Of a stretch of 64,000 bases of DNA, positions 43,274 to 52,105 are shown piece after piece; position 1 is the first letter of the stretch, and every line of letters starts with the position of its first letter. A model generated the notes under the pieces. That model ran no database searches. It saw only the letters and a list, made by a program, of their open reading frames with translations, and was not told the origin of the DNA. This DNA comes from G963665595 sp963665595 (GTDB lineage Bacteria > Actinomycetota > Coriobacteriia > Coriobacteriales > CADBOM01), in NCBI GenBank assembly GCA_963665595.2, contig CAXXJK010000009.1, forward strand, positions 248,001-312,000. The letters are read 5' to 3'. Made by a program: the position numbers and the translations under genes.

Positions 43274-44839
43274 TTACTTTGCGAAATCAACGGCACGACT
43301 CTCGCGAATCACCATAACCTTTATCTGACCAGGATATTGCATCTCGTTCTCAATCTGCTGAGCAATGTCGTGTGCAAGAACAGTTGCTTCGGAATCCGAT
43401 ATCTTATCCGGCACGACCATAACGCGTACTTCACGGCCAGCCTGCATAGCATACGTACGCTCAACGCCATGGTGAGCATTAGCAATCTCTTCAAGCTTTT
43501 CGAGACGCTTAATATAACTTTCCAAGGTCTCAGAACGAGCACCCGGACGAGCCGCTGAAATTGCATCAGCTGACTGCGTCAGCACATCGAGTATGGTAAC
43601 CATCTCGACATCACCATGGTGAGCCTCAATGGCATGACATATTTCAGATGCCTCTCCATATTTCCTAGCGAGATCGGCGCCTATAACTGCGTGGGAACCT
43701 TCAATCTCATGATCGATCGCCTTACCAAGATCGTGAAGAAGGCCAGCCCTCTTGGCCGGTATAGGATTTAAACCAAGTTCTGAAGCCATTACGCCGGACA
43801 GATAGGCAACTTCCATCGAGTGATCAAGAACATTCTGGCCATAAGAGGTGCGAAATCTTAGGCGTCCAAGAGTATGAATAAGTTCAGGATCAAGATCATG
43901 GATGCCTACATCATACGCAGCCTGATCCCCCGCTTCTTGGATCTGCTGATTCACGAGATCGGTTGCTTTTTTGAACATGTCTTCAATGCGCGCCGGATGA
44001 ATGCGTCCGTCAGCTATAAGATTTTCGAGAGTTATACGGCCTATCTCTCTTCGCACAGGATCAAAACAAGAGAGCACGACAACCTCGGGTGTATCGTCAA
44101 TAATTAGATTCACGCCAGTGATTTGCTCAAACGTACGAATATTGCGTCCCTCACGACCAATGATGCGTCCTTTTAGATCATCTGAGGGAATTGCAACTGA
44201 CGAGACGGTGTGCTGGCTTGTGTGATCGGCGGCAACTCTTTGAATCGCAAGGCTTAATATCTTCTGCGCATTCTTGTCAGAATCAGCACGAGTCTGAATC
44301 TCCGATTGACGAATTATCGTAGCAGCCTGCTTTGTAACACTTGACTTGACTCGTTCAATAAGCGCTTCGCGCGCTTGCTCGGCAGTCATTGAAGCAATTT
44401 CTTCGAGTTTGGCATTCATGGCATTTTCTGCAACCGCCAGATCATTTTGTCTTCTTTCAAGCTGACCTTGAAAGGACGACAACTGATGTTCGCGCTGATC
44501 GAGTGAATCGGAACGGCGATCACATGAATCTTCACGCTGTCGAAGACGTTGCTCAGCCTGCTGTACTTCAATAGTTCGGTTAGCTACTTGTTTTTCGGCT
44601 TCTTCTTTAATTTTGTAGGCGGCATCGCGTGCCTCTACTATTGCTTCGCGCTTGAGAGTCTCAGCATCCCTTCGCGCATTTTTTATCGTTTCGTCAGCAA
44701 CATCTTGTGCTTGTTTAATAGTCTGGCTCGCTATATCCGCAACTCTTTTTGTGCGACCAGCAATGACGAAACGAGTAATAATGAAGCCGAGTGCGATACC
44801 TGCGATCAAAATGCCAATAATAAGAAATGGGTCAGGCAT
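43274..44839 (-). CDS. rny: Ribonuclease Y
   Basis: 521 residues. Membrane-anchored endoribonuclease that starts mRNA decay. N-terminal membrane segment (about 5-24), long coiled coil (30-200), KH domain with KGRIIGREGRNIRTFEQITG, and HD domain with HSMEVAYLSG and LLHDLGKAIDHE. Full family length. Opens the leftward cluster through hflX; the 287-base gap upstream contains a TATAAT-like box but no gene. Confidence 0.96.
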   Translation of the reverse strand: MPDPFLIIGILIAGIALGFIITRFVIAGRTKRVADIASQTIKQAQDVADETIKNARRDAETLKREAIVEARDAAYKIKEEAEKQVANRTIEVQQAEQRLRQREDSCDRRSDSLDQREHQLSSFQGQLERRQNDLAVAENAMNAKLEEIASMTAEQAREALIERVKSSVTKQAATIIRQSEIQTRADSDKNAQKILSLAIQRVAADHTSQHTVSSVAIPSDDLKGRIIGREGRNIRTFEQITGVNLIIDDTPEVVVLSCFDPVRREIGRITLENLIADGRIHPARIEDMFKKATDLVNQQIQEAGDQAAYDVGIHDLDPELIHTLGRLRFRTSYGQNVLDHSMEVAYLSGVMASELGLNPIPAKRAGLLHDLGKAIDHEIEGSHAVIGADLARKYGEASEICHAIEAHHGDVEMVTILDVLTQSADAISAARPGARSETLESYIKRLEKLEEIANAHHGVERTYAMQAGREVRVMVVPDKISDSEATVLAHDIAQQIENEMQYPGQIKVMVIRESRAVDFAK

Positions 44840-45126
44840 CTGGCACTCCTTTCTTTGACTTGAATGTCATTTCGTTTTCCATTAGGAGACAAGTTAAAAC
44901 AGAAAAACCTGAACACGCATCTGCATACACGTAGTCCAGGCTTGCCCATACCTAGGAGTTCTCGTACTTGGTCGAAATATTCGGTTAGTATCAAAACTCG
45001 CATGAGCGAGACTTCTGCAAAACGTGCGATTTCATTATGAAGCAGAAAAGTCTATCTCGTTTACGAATGAAAAATTATACCTAAATCCCCACAATAGATG
45101 AGGGGATATATAGCAAACCATATTCT

Positions 45127-45933
45127 CTATATCACACCAAAAATAAGAAGAACAAGAACAATAATTGCAATGATTACGACACCAATAACTACGCTCCATA
45201 TGATCAGTTTCTTACGTTTTTTACCTTTATCGTGAACCTTAAGCGCATTGCGTTCATCGGCTGTCGCATCATGATCAAGGTCAAAGATAACTCGTTTTGC
45301 ATGACGTATCGCATCGGTCTGTTCTTCAACGTTGCTCAGCCATTCTCGCGCATTAGAAATAGGTAGCGTGTTAGCTTCAAGTTGCGTGATGCGTTCCTCG
45401 GCGGCACCAACCTTTATATGATATTCGTCTGCACGAATATCAGCGTCTTTTATCAATTCAAGAGCATCACGCAAAAAGTTAAGAGCTAATTCGCCCTTAT
45501 CGGGATCACATGAAAACGAATAGGTTTTATCTGCCGACTGAACCACCAGAGAAAGCGCGCGGTTATCCTTTATCTCCGGAATCGTTTCTACGGTTCCAGA
45601 CGATTCAAGGCGCATCGTTATCGCAGAAGTTAGCGGTATGGTTTCTCCGTTGCCAACAATACGATCAAAAAACAACTCAAGTCCCGCAAAAGAAGCGATC
45701 TTGCGAGTATATTCCTTGTTTATCTGGTCGAGCGCTACACGGGCTTTTTTGAGGTTGGCATCATACTCGGCCTGTGCTTTTTTGAGAGCAGTTTCTGCGG
45801 CCGCTACATCAGCATCATGACGTTTTTCTGCTTGTACAAGCTCAGATCGTGCCGCAAGAACTTTGGCAACGTATTGATTGCGACTTTCTTCTCGGATATT
45901 TGAAACAGGCTCTCGTTCTGTAGTCTCAACCAT
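45127..45933 (-). CDS. Coiled-coil protein with C-terminal membrane anchor, unknown
   Basis: 268 residues. A charged helical region (about 20-80, AAETALKKAQAEYDANLKKA) predicts a coiled coil. A beta-rich middle follows (FFDRIVGNGETIPLTSAITM, then a PH-like stretch around 95-150), then another helix. A single membrane segment lies at the very end (about 243-268) after KGKKRKK, so the body is cytoplasmic. Third of three consecutive anchored proteins (17 bases from the previous one). No family recognised. Confidence 0.75.
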   Translation of the reverse strand: MVETTEREPVSNIREESRNQYVAKVLAARSELVQAEKRHDADVAAAETALKKAQAEYDANLKKARVALDQINKEYTRKIASFAGLELFFDRIVGNGETIPLTSAITMRLESSGTVETIPEIKDNRALSLVVQSADKTYSFSCDPDKGELALNFLRDALELIKDADIRADEYHIKVGAAEERITQLEANTLPISNAREWLSNVEEQTDAIRHAKRVIFDLDHDATADERNALKVHDKGKKRKKLIIWSVVIGVVIIAIIVLVLLIFGVI

Positions 45934-45949
45934 ACGGTATCATCTTCTC

Positions 45950-47002
45950 CTATACAAGCTTTATGTAAATCATCCGGCTGAGTTTCGAAGAATCATTGGT
46001 AACATTAAACATAGTGTAATCATACTCCAGAGTAACCGACCATGTCTTTGGCGAAACCGTCTGATTATCAGTTATTCCATTAAATATCGCGGATTCCTTT
46101 GCTACGGTATTCGTAGGATTCCCGGAACTATCTTTGGCGTACATGGTATACGATTGAACAGTTGGCACCGTATAGACATAATTTGAAGCTCCAATACCGA
46201 CAGCCTTAAGTGTAGTGTCAAGCGCAGTGCTCGTCGCGACAAGAGCTGAAAACGTTACCGGAGTATACCCCAACACATTGAGCGCCGAAGTGAGATAGCA
46301 TTCGACAACTCTACCAGAGGCATTGAGTGAAAGATACACCTTCGGCAAATTGGAGACCGTAGTCTTAGCGGTAGTGGCTTTATAATCGATTTCAACAATT
46401 TGCGCTACTGCGTTCGCATCGACAACTGCTCCGCCTGAGGCATTCCCCGCAGTTGCTTGAGTTGTCGAAACTAACAGGTAGCCTGAGCCAAGACGGGCGA
46501 GCGCTTCGTCAGTGGTAAGCCCGAACAATTCAGTCAGTTTAGGCAAGACGAGATTAAGATTTGCCGCTTCATCTGTTGCATCCTTTATTTTCAAGGCGTT
46601 GCCGTCTGCCCCCGATGTAACGGCAGCGTTACCGCTATTTGAGTTGAAGAGCAAATTATAGCCTCCAAAGCAAAGGCCACTTATCGCCACAAGTACTATG
46701 AACAGAGCTATTAAGAGAGTAGTTTTTTGACGCTTTGATTTCTTGGTACCATTAGCCGCATCAGATGATCCGTCAGCACATATAAGTTCGTGTTCCTGAT
46801 TTTCTTGATAATCAAAAGACAAATCCCGCAACACACCATCAAAACTATCCCCGTCAACAGATGAGGAAGGACTCTCTTCTTCGTCAGATGAATATGCCAA
46901 AGAAGACGTTGCATGTTTTGGACGCGGCAAAGCAGTATCCGATGAATCACATGCAACTACGGTGTCATCATCATTACTCGTTTGTTCATCATTTTCTATC
47001 AT
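45950..47002 (-). CDS. Single-pass membrane protein with extracellular domain, unknown
   Basis: 350 residues. The N-terminal ~90 residues are acidic and Ser/Asp-rich, then a basic patch KKSKRQK and one membrane segment (about 95-118). An external domain of about 230 residues is rich in Thr, Ala, Val and Ser. The N-terminus is inside by the positive-inside rule. AGGAG precedes the ATG. Neighbours on both sides are also anchored proteins, suggesting a membrane complex. No known domain identified. Confidence 0.75.
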   Translation of the reverse strand: MIENDEQTSNDDDTVVACDSSDTALPRPKHATSSLAYSSDEEESPSSSVDGDSFDGVLRDLSFDYQENQEHELICADGSSDAANGTKKSKRQKTTLLIALFIVLVAISGLCFGGYNLLFNSNSGNAAVTSGADGNALKIKDATDEAANLNLVLPKLTELFGLTTDEALARLGSGYLLVSTTQATAGNASGGAVVDANAVAQIVEIDYKATTAKTTVSNLPKVYLSLNASGRVVECYLTSALNVLGYTPVTFSALVATSTALDTTLKAVGIGASNYVYTVPTVQSYTMYAKDSSGNPTNTVAKESAIFNGITDNQTVSPKTWSVTLEYDYTMFNVTNDSSKLSRMIYIKLV

Positions 47003-47047
47003 GCATGAACTCCTGCCGATATCGTCTCATAACGAATAACCATGCTA

Positions 47048-47455
47048 TCAGAGAAATGGCACATCAATGATTCCCCAATAATTCAAAACATAGAGAATTA
47101 TGAGTATGAAACCTAGTAAAAGCACAAGAAAGATGATCGTTTGCATACCACGAAACGGTGATGCGCCATCATGCAATTCACCGGCAATATCATCAGGATC
47201 TTCAGAAGGGAGCATTTCATCAGTAGAGACCGGGACATAAGATGTCGGCTGAAAACCAGATGACACGCCTTCTGGCACCGCCGCCCCAATCACGGTAACG
47301 ATTTCATCGTCGCTGCGTTCAACCGGTACAGCACTGATAACTTCGTACTCTTCATCATACTCAAAATCTGAATCTTCTACTTCAAAGAGAGCAGACATAT
47401 CATCGGATGCTTGATCCGATAAGGAGTTCTGCGAATCGTGTTTAATCGTACTCAT
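47048..47455 (-). CDS. Small acidic membrane-anchored protein, unknown
   Basis: 135 residues. An acidic cytoplasmic part (about 1-105, many Asp/Glu/Ser) followed by one membrane segment near the C-terminus (TIIFLVLLLGFILIILYVL) and a short tail. First of the three-gene set; 45 bases separate it from the next gene. Function unknown. Confidence 0.7.
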   Translation of the reverse strand: MSTIKHDSQNSLSDQASDDMSALFEVEDSDFEYDEEYEVISAVPVERSDDEIVTVIGAAVPEGVSSGFQPTSYVPVSTDEMLPSEDPDDIAGELHDGASPFRGMQTIIFLVLLLGFILIILYVLNYWGIIDVPFL

Positions 47456-47580
47456 ATCTACCTTGATTCATCCGTCGCTACTGGCATTCTACACTAAGGT
47501 CATGAGACAAAATCGCATAGAGCATTTTCACATAGCATTCATAAAAATAGAGCGCCCATCTACTGACACCAGAGAAATGT

Positions 47581-48438
47581 CTAGCAGCATGAAAGCATGC
47601 GAACACTCATATCAAGCGGTCTTGCCGTGTATAAACTGGTAGTGGCAAGTCCATCGACACCCGTTGCTGCATAGACAGCGGCATTGTCAGGGTTTATTCC
47701 CCCAGCTGCGATCAAGGTAACACGTGGGTTCATTGTCTTTAATTGAGGAATGATCGACTTCAATTCATCGGGCGTGATTTTATCAAACTGGATACCATCA
47801 ACTCCCGCCTCAACTAGCCGTATTGCCTGTGGTGCGTCCGCTTCCACAAAAAGCTTCTTTTCACAGCATTGAGATTTTATGATGGGTAGTTGCGCAATAA
47901 ATGAGTCAATTCCCCCAAGAAATGTAAGGTGATGTTGAAACACGAGTACCGTTTCTGAAAGCCCCAGTCGATGAGGCTCAGCGCCTCCGGTAAGTATAGC
48001 CTTCATAGTGAGAGACTTAGTACCCGGCATGCTTTTGCGTGTCGTTAGAATCGCAATATGAGGAGCAACAGAGCGCGCATTTGATACCATCTGTGCGGTT
48101 TTAGTGGCTATAGCCGAACAATGGTCCACTATGTTCAGGCAGACTTTCCATGCCTTATGAAGTGAAGCAGCATGCCCCTCGGCACGTAAAAATGTTTCGC
48201 CCACCTTCAGTGAAGTACCACTTGGCAGCGCCTCGATCACGTTAAGATCAAGCATGCCCATAATGCGCACGACCTCTTCGGTACCGCACAGCAGACAATT
48301 CTCACGAGTAAAATACTCAATGCTTCCCCGTGATTCTCCGATACCGAGCACGTGGGTCGTCAGATCAAGGTATGGAACGTCTTCGGCAATAAACCGTTCA
48401 AGCTCGCTATTGGAAAGATATATCGAAGATGGCAACAT
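47581..48438 (-). CDS. modD: ModD-type pyrophosphorylase (NadC-like)
   Basis: 285 residues from ATG 48438 (GGGGGAT upstream). NadC/ModD fold: YLSNSELERFIAEDVPYLDL at the start, AEGHAASLHKAWKVCLN, ATTRKSMPGTK-like TTRKSMPGTKSLTMKAIL, GGAEPHRLGLSETVLVFQHH and AAGGINPDNAA. The LHKAWKV and PHRLGLSETVLVF segments are ModD-specific rather than NadC. ModD is associated with molybdate transport operons, its reaction unproven. Here it ends the histidine operon (71 bases after hisE) with no mod transport genes near. A phosphoribosyl-transfer role would fit the PRPP context. Confidence 0.82.
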   Translation of the reverse strand: MLPSSIYLSNSELERFIAEDVPYLDLTTHVLGIGESRGSIEYFTRENCLLCGTEEVVRIMGMLDLNVIEALPSGTSLKVGETFLRAEGHAASLHKAWKVCLNIVDHCSAIATKTAQMVSNARSVAPHIAILTTRKSMPGTKSLTMKAILTGGAEPHRLGLSETVLVFQHHLTFLGGIDSFIAQLPIIKSQCCEKKLFVEADAPQAIRLVEAGVDGIQFDKITPDELKSIIPQLKTMNPRVTLIAAGGINPDNAAVYAATGVDGLATTSLYTARPLDMSVRMLSCC

Positions 48439-48509
48439 AAAATAAATCCCCCATCGATTAAAAGAAACAGAACGACAAAACATGGTGTCGTGGTTAAACG
48501 TTACGGACA

Positions 48510-48827
48510 CTATTTCACGCGTGCGTCCAACTCTCCGGCCAACTCGCTGATCGAAATATCATAGCGCTCAAGCACCACCAGGAGATGATAGACAAGATCG
48601 CCCGCCTCATATCGAATATGCTCTCTGTATCCATCTTTCGCAGCCATGATCACCTCTACTGCTTCTTCACCAATCTTTGAAAGCAACATATCTTCAGGCT
48701 CACAGAGCAAGCGCGCCGTATAGCTTTCTGACGGATCCGCAGATCTGCGCTGATGAATAGTCTCGCTCAACCTCTCAAGTGTATCTCCTATATCACCAAG
48801 AGTTATATTCTCGGTCGTTATTCCCAT
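48510..48827 (-). CDS. hisE: Phosphoribosyl-ATP pyrophosphatase
   Basis: 105 residues. Second step of histidine synthesis, hydrolysing PR-ATP to PR-AMP. Helical MazG-like fold with LLSKIGEEAVEVIMAAKDG and YEAGDLVYHLLVVLERYDIS carrying the metal-binding acidic residues. Separate from hisI, which is 82 bases upstream. Confidence 0.95.
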   Translation of the reverse strand: MGITTENITLGDIGDTLERLSETIHQRRSADPSESYTARLLCEPEDMLLSKIGEEAVEVIMAAKDGYREHIRYEAGDLVYHLLVVLERYDISISELAGELDARVK

Positions 48828-48909
48828 TGTGTTCCTCTTCTCGCTTTGCCTCTACTAATCAAAACATCAAACGCATTCCCACGCATAACCTCTTTGAAAT
48901 CGCATGCTC

Positions 48910-49281
48910 CTATTGATCTTTTGCTGCATTCAAAACGCGATAAAAGCATGAATCCTGTCCGGTATGACAGGCGGGACCCGCTGGCTCAACGAGAACAAGG
49001 AGTGTATCACCATCGCAATCAATGCGAGTTTCAACGATACGCTGCGTGTTGCCGCTTGTTGCACCCTTATGCCAATACTCTTGACGTGAGCGAGACCAAA
49101 ACCATGTTTCTCCTGTTTCCAAACTCAACTCAAGTGCTTTTTCATCCATCCATGCCATCATAAGTACCAATCTATTGTCAGCATTTTGGACTATAACGGG
49201 AACAAGCCCCTGTTCGTCATAAACAATCGATGCGCGCAATTCTTGAGCATCAATTGTCTGGAGAACTCCCTGTTGTACCAT
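48910..49281 (-). CDS. hisI: Phosphoribosyl-AMP cyclohydrolase
   Basis: 123 residues. Third step of the histidine pathway. Signature AWMDEKALELSLETGETWFW, SRSRQEYWHKGATSGN and the metal-site segment DCDGDTLLVLVEP with the following cysteine in GPACHTG. 11 bases after hisF. Confidence 0.96.
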   Translation of the reverse strand: MVQQGVLQTIDAQELRASIVYDEQGLVPVIVQNADNRLVLMMAWMDEKALELSLETGETWFWSRSRQEYWHKGATSGNTQRIVETRIDCDGDTLLVLVEPAGPACHTGQDSCFYRVLNAAKDQ

Positions 49282-49292
49282 TCTTGCACCAC

Positions 49293-50057
49293 CTATAATC
49301 GTACGGGAATACCCGCACGCGCCATATGCTCTTTTACTTGACCGATGGTAAACATACCGAAATGAAATACGCTTGCCGCAAGAACCGCGTCGGCTTCCCC
49401 TTCTATGATACCTTCGACGAAATGATCCAATATGCCAACACCACCGGAAGCAATAACGGGAATTCCCACGGCCCTGCTAACGGCACGCGTCAATGCAAGA
49501 TCAAATCCTTCTTGTGCTCCATCGCAGTCCATGGAGGTAAGCAATATCTCGCCCGCACCACGCCGATATGCCTCGGCCGCCCAAGCGACTGCATCATATC
49601 CCGTATCCTCGCGCCCACCTTTTACGTAAGCCGTCCAACGATTGGGATTACCCGGCGAGCGTTTTGCGTCAATAGCAACTAATATAGCCTGTGAACCAAA
49701 TGCCGTGGCGGCGGTTGTTATAAGGCGTGGGTCACGTAACGCAGCACTATTCACAGAAACCTTATCGGCCCCGGCCGCAATCATATGACGCATAGAAGCA
49801 ATGGTGGTAAAACCTCCGCCTACCGTATAGGCGATATGGAGTTCTTCACTTGCTCGGGATGCCATTTCAATCGTCGTCTTACGCTCTTCATGGGTAGCCG
49901 TGATGTCGAGAAAAACAACCTCGTCAGCACCAGCGGCATCATAGGTGGCCGCCAATTCTACCGGATCGCCGGCATCTCGTAAATTTACAAAATTTACTCC
50001 TTTGACAACACGCCCATCTTTAACATCCATACAAGGGATGACACGCTTGGTCAGCAT
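49293..50057 (-). CDS. hisF: Imidazole glycerol phosphate synthase cyclase subunit
   Basis: 254 residues. TIM barrel that closes the imidazole ring with ammonia supplied by HisH. RVIPCMDVKDGRVVKGVNF at the start, catalytic Asp11; second Asp in the LLTSMDCDGAQEG segment; IASGGVG phosphate loop. Overlaps hisA by 7 bases. Confidence 0.97.
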   Translation of the reverse strand: MLTKRVIPCMDVKDGRVVKGVNFVNLRDAGDPVELAATYDAAGADEVVFLDITATHEERKTTIEMASRASEELHIAYTVGGGFTTIASMRHMIAAGADKVSVNSAALRDPRLITTAATAFGSQAILVAIDAKRSPGNPNRWTAYVKGGREDTGYDAVAWAAEAYRRGAGEILLTSMDCDGAQEGFDLALTRAVSRAVGIPVIASGGVGILDHFVEGIIEGEADAVLAASVFHFGMFTIGQVKEHMARAGIPVRL

Positions 50058-50800
50058 ACGTCACCCCTGACTAGGGCGATCCCTTGAGACAGGTCAAATG
50101 TCCCCTCATAAAGAGCGCGACCAATAATCGCCCCTTCGATCACATCATTCCCCAACGCTGCAAGAGCACGAATATCTTCAAGACCGCCGATGCCACCTGA
50201 GGCTACCACGGGAAATCCCGCAATTTGAGAAATGTCGGCGTAAGCAGCCGCGTCTATGCCGGTTTGCATCCCATCTTGAGCGATATCGGTGTAGACCAGA
50301 TGCCTGACACCTTGGTCGCGAAGGCGTTTTATGAGTTGAACGGCTGCAATACCGGAGTCCTCTTCCCAGCCCGACACCGCAACACGCCCATCGCGCGCGT
50401 CAACTCCCGCGACAAGATAGTCTCCAAATAGCCTAACGGCCTCATCGGTAAACGCACTATCATGTGCAAGTCGGGTGCCAACAACCACACGGCTTGCACC
50501 TGCATCGATAAGTTTTTCAATAGCTGAGAAACTACGAATCCCGCCGCCCACTTCAATGGAAACTTCCATACCGTCTGTTTTAACTGATGACAAAATGCGA
50601 GAGACTATCTCTTGGTTGCACGGTTCGCCCTTGCGAGCACCATCGAGGTCAACAATATGAATCCATTCAGCACCCTGAGTGATAAATGAGTATGCCTGTG
50701 CAACAGGATCATCGTTATAGACAGTCACCTGCTGATAACTACCTTGTGCAAGACGCACAGATCTACCATCAAGTATGTCTATCGCAGGTAAAAGAAACAT
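50051..50800 (-). CDS. hisA: Phosphoribosylformimino-AICAR phosphate isomerase
   Basis: 249 residues. TIM-barrel ProFAR isomerase. PAIDILDGRSVRLAQG near the start (catalytic Asp), VEVGGGIRS-like EVGGGIRSF, and VYTDIAQDGMQTG with the second catalytic Asp. No sign of the bifunctional PriA swap, but hisA versus priA cannot be settled without trpF context. Confidence 0.95.
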   Translation of the reverse strand: MFLLPAIDILDGRSVRLAQGSYQQVTVYNDDPVAQAYSFITQGAEWIHIVDLDGARKGEPCNQEIVSRILSSVKTDGMEVSIEVGGGIRSFSAIEKLIDAGASRVVVGTRLAHDSAFTDEAVRLFGDYLVAGVDARDGRVAVSGWEEDSGIAAVQLIKRLRDQGVRHLVYTDIAQDGMQTGIDAAAYADISQIAGFPVVASGGIGGLEDIRALAALGNDVIEGAIIGRALYEGTFDLSQGIALVRGDVC

Positions 50801-50854
50801 GTTGTACCTTTCGTTGCCAGATATTGTTCATCTTCTATCGATGCCTGAAAACTC

Positions 50855-51496
50855 TTATCGTTCATAAACAATGTCAACAAAGTTTGCAAGAACCTGCATG
50901 CCTAAACTCGATGATTTTTCGGGATGAAACTGAACGCCAAATATATTCCCACGCTCAACTGCGCTACAAAACTTCTCCGCATGTTGAGTCTCAGATACGA
51001 TCACGGTCTCTTCAAGAGGCCGTGCTATATAGGAGTGTGTAAAGTAAAAATATGATCCGTCGGGTATCTTTTTGAATAATGGTGAGTCTTTTCTATAGAC
51101 AACATCATTCCATCCCACATGAGGAATTTTAACTTTTGTGGCATCTGGACACACACTACTCATGCGAATCACTTCGCCCCGAAATATGCCCAGTCCCTCT
51201 TGCCATTCTGTCGTTTTACCTTCGCATCCACGTTCAAACAAAAGCTGTAGACCCAAACAGATGCCAAGAAATGGCATGCCTTCTTGAAGGAGAAGTCGAA
51301 TGACATCCGTCTGCCCTGATTCAACCATGAACGTGCGCGCATCAGCAAACGATCCAACACCTGGTAACACGATCGCATCAGCATTGGCAAAATCTTCGGG
51401 GTTATCGGTAATAAAGGCATCACAGCCGGCAAGTTCAAAACCTTTTTGAACCGAGCGGAGATTTCCTTTACAGTAGTCAACTATGGCTATCGCCAT
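50855..51496 (-). CDS. hisH: Imidazole glycerol phosphate synthase glutaminase subunit
   Basis: 213 residues from ATG 51496, the start matching MAIAIVDYCKGNLRSVQ. Class I glutamine amidotransferase: nucleophile Cys in GICLGLQLLFERG, His-Glu pair in VQFHPEKSS. Delivers ammonia to HisF. Starts 1 base after the hisB stop. Confidence 0.96.
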   Translation of the reverse strand: MAIAIVDYCKGNLRSVQKGFELAGCDAFITDNPEDFANADAIVLPGVGSFADARTFMVESGQTDVIRLLLQEGMPFLGICLGLQLLFERGCEGKTTEWQEGLGIFRGEVIRMSSVCPDATKVKIPHVGWNDVVYRKDSPLFKKIPDGSYFYFTHSYIARPLEETVIVSETQHAEKFCSAVERGNIFGVQFHPEKSSSLGMQVLANFVDIVYER

Positions 51497-51497
51497 C

Positions 51498-52103
51498 TCA
51501 AAGAACGCCTTTCGTAGAAGGAACATGACCATCATGACGAGGTTCTATGCTCACGGCTTTCATAAATGAACGTGCAACCGACTTGAAGACACATTCAACT
51601 ATATGATGCGCATTTTCACCCGCGAGCGAGCTGATATGAAGAGTGAGGCCTGCGTTAGTGGCAAATGCGACAAAAAACTCTTTAGCAAGCGTCGAATCAA
51701 ACGTTCCAATGATTTCAATAGGGATTTCAACATCCCAAAAGAGCGCTCCTCTACCTGAAATGTCAACAGCAGACATAACCAAGGCCTCGTCCATAGGAAC
51801 AATTGCCTCGCCAAAGCGTGTAATACCTGCACGATCGCCAAGCAAACGAGCAACACATTGGCCCATGACAATGCCGCAATCTTCAACACTGTGATGAGCA
51901 TCTACCTCAAGATCACCCGTACAAGTAAGGCCCAAATCTAACAGTGAATGACGCGCAAAAGCTTCCATCATGTGATCAAAAAAAGGAATACCTGTATCGG
52001 TAACACAAACACCTGAGCCATCAAGATTGAGAGTGCATGATATCTGCGTCTCTTTCGTCGCTCGCTCAATCGTGGTCACCCTCATATCAATATCTTTCTT
52101 CAT
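51498..52103 (-). CDS. hisB: Imidazoleglycerol-phosphate dehydratase
   Basis: 201 residues, the monofunctional form without a histidinol-phosphatase domain. Manganese-binding motifs FFDHMMEAFARHS and DAHHSVEDCGIVMGQ, then later ENAHHIVECVFKSVARS. Because the phosphatase half is missing, another enzyme elsewhere must dephosphorylate histidinol phosphate. Two bases separate it from hisC. Confidence 0.96.
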   Translation of the reverse strand: MKKDIDMRVTTIERATKETQISCTLNLDGSGVCVTDTGIPFFDHMMEAFARHSLLDLGLTCTGDLEVDAHHSVEDCGIVMGQCVARLLGDRAGITRFGEAIVPMDEALVMSAVDISGRGALFWDVEIPIEIIGTFDSTLAKEFFVAFATNAGLTLHISSLAGENAHHIVECVFKSVARSFMKAVSIEPRHDGHVPSTKGVL

Positions 52104-52105
52104 AG

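Noticed and set aside
44806..45003. A leftward open frame of 65 codons in the gap upstream of rny
   Set aside because: It runs into the start of rny in another frame, has no clear ribosome binding site and an odd composition; it looks like chance.
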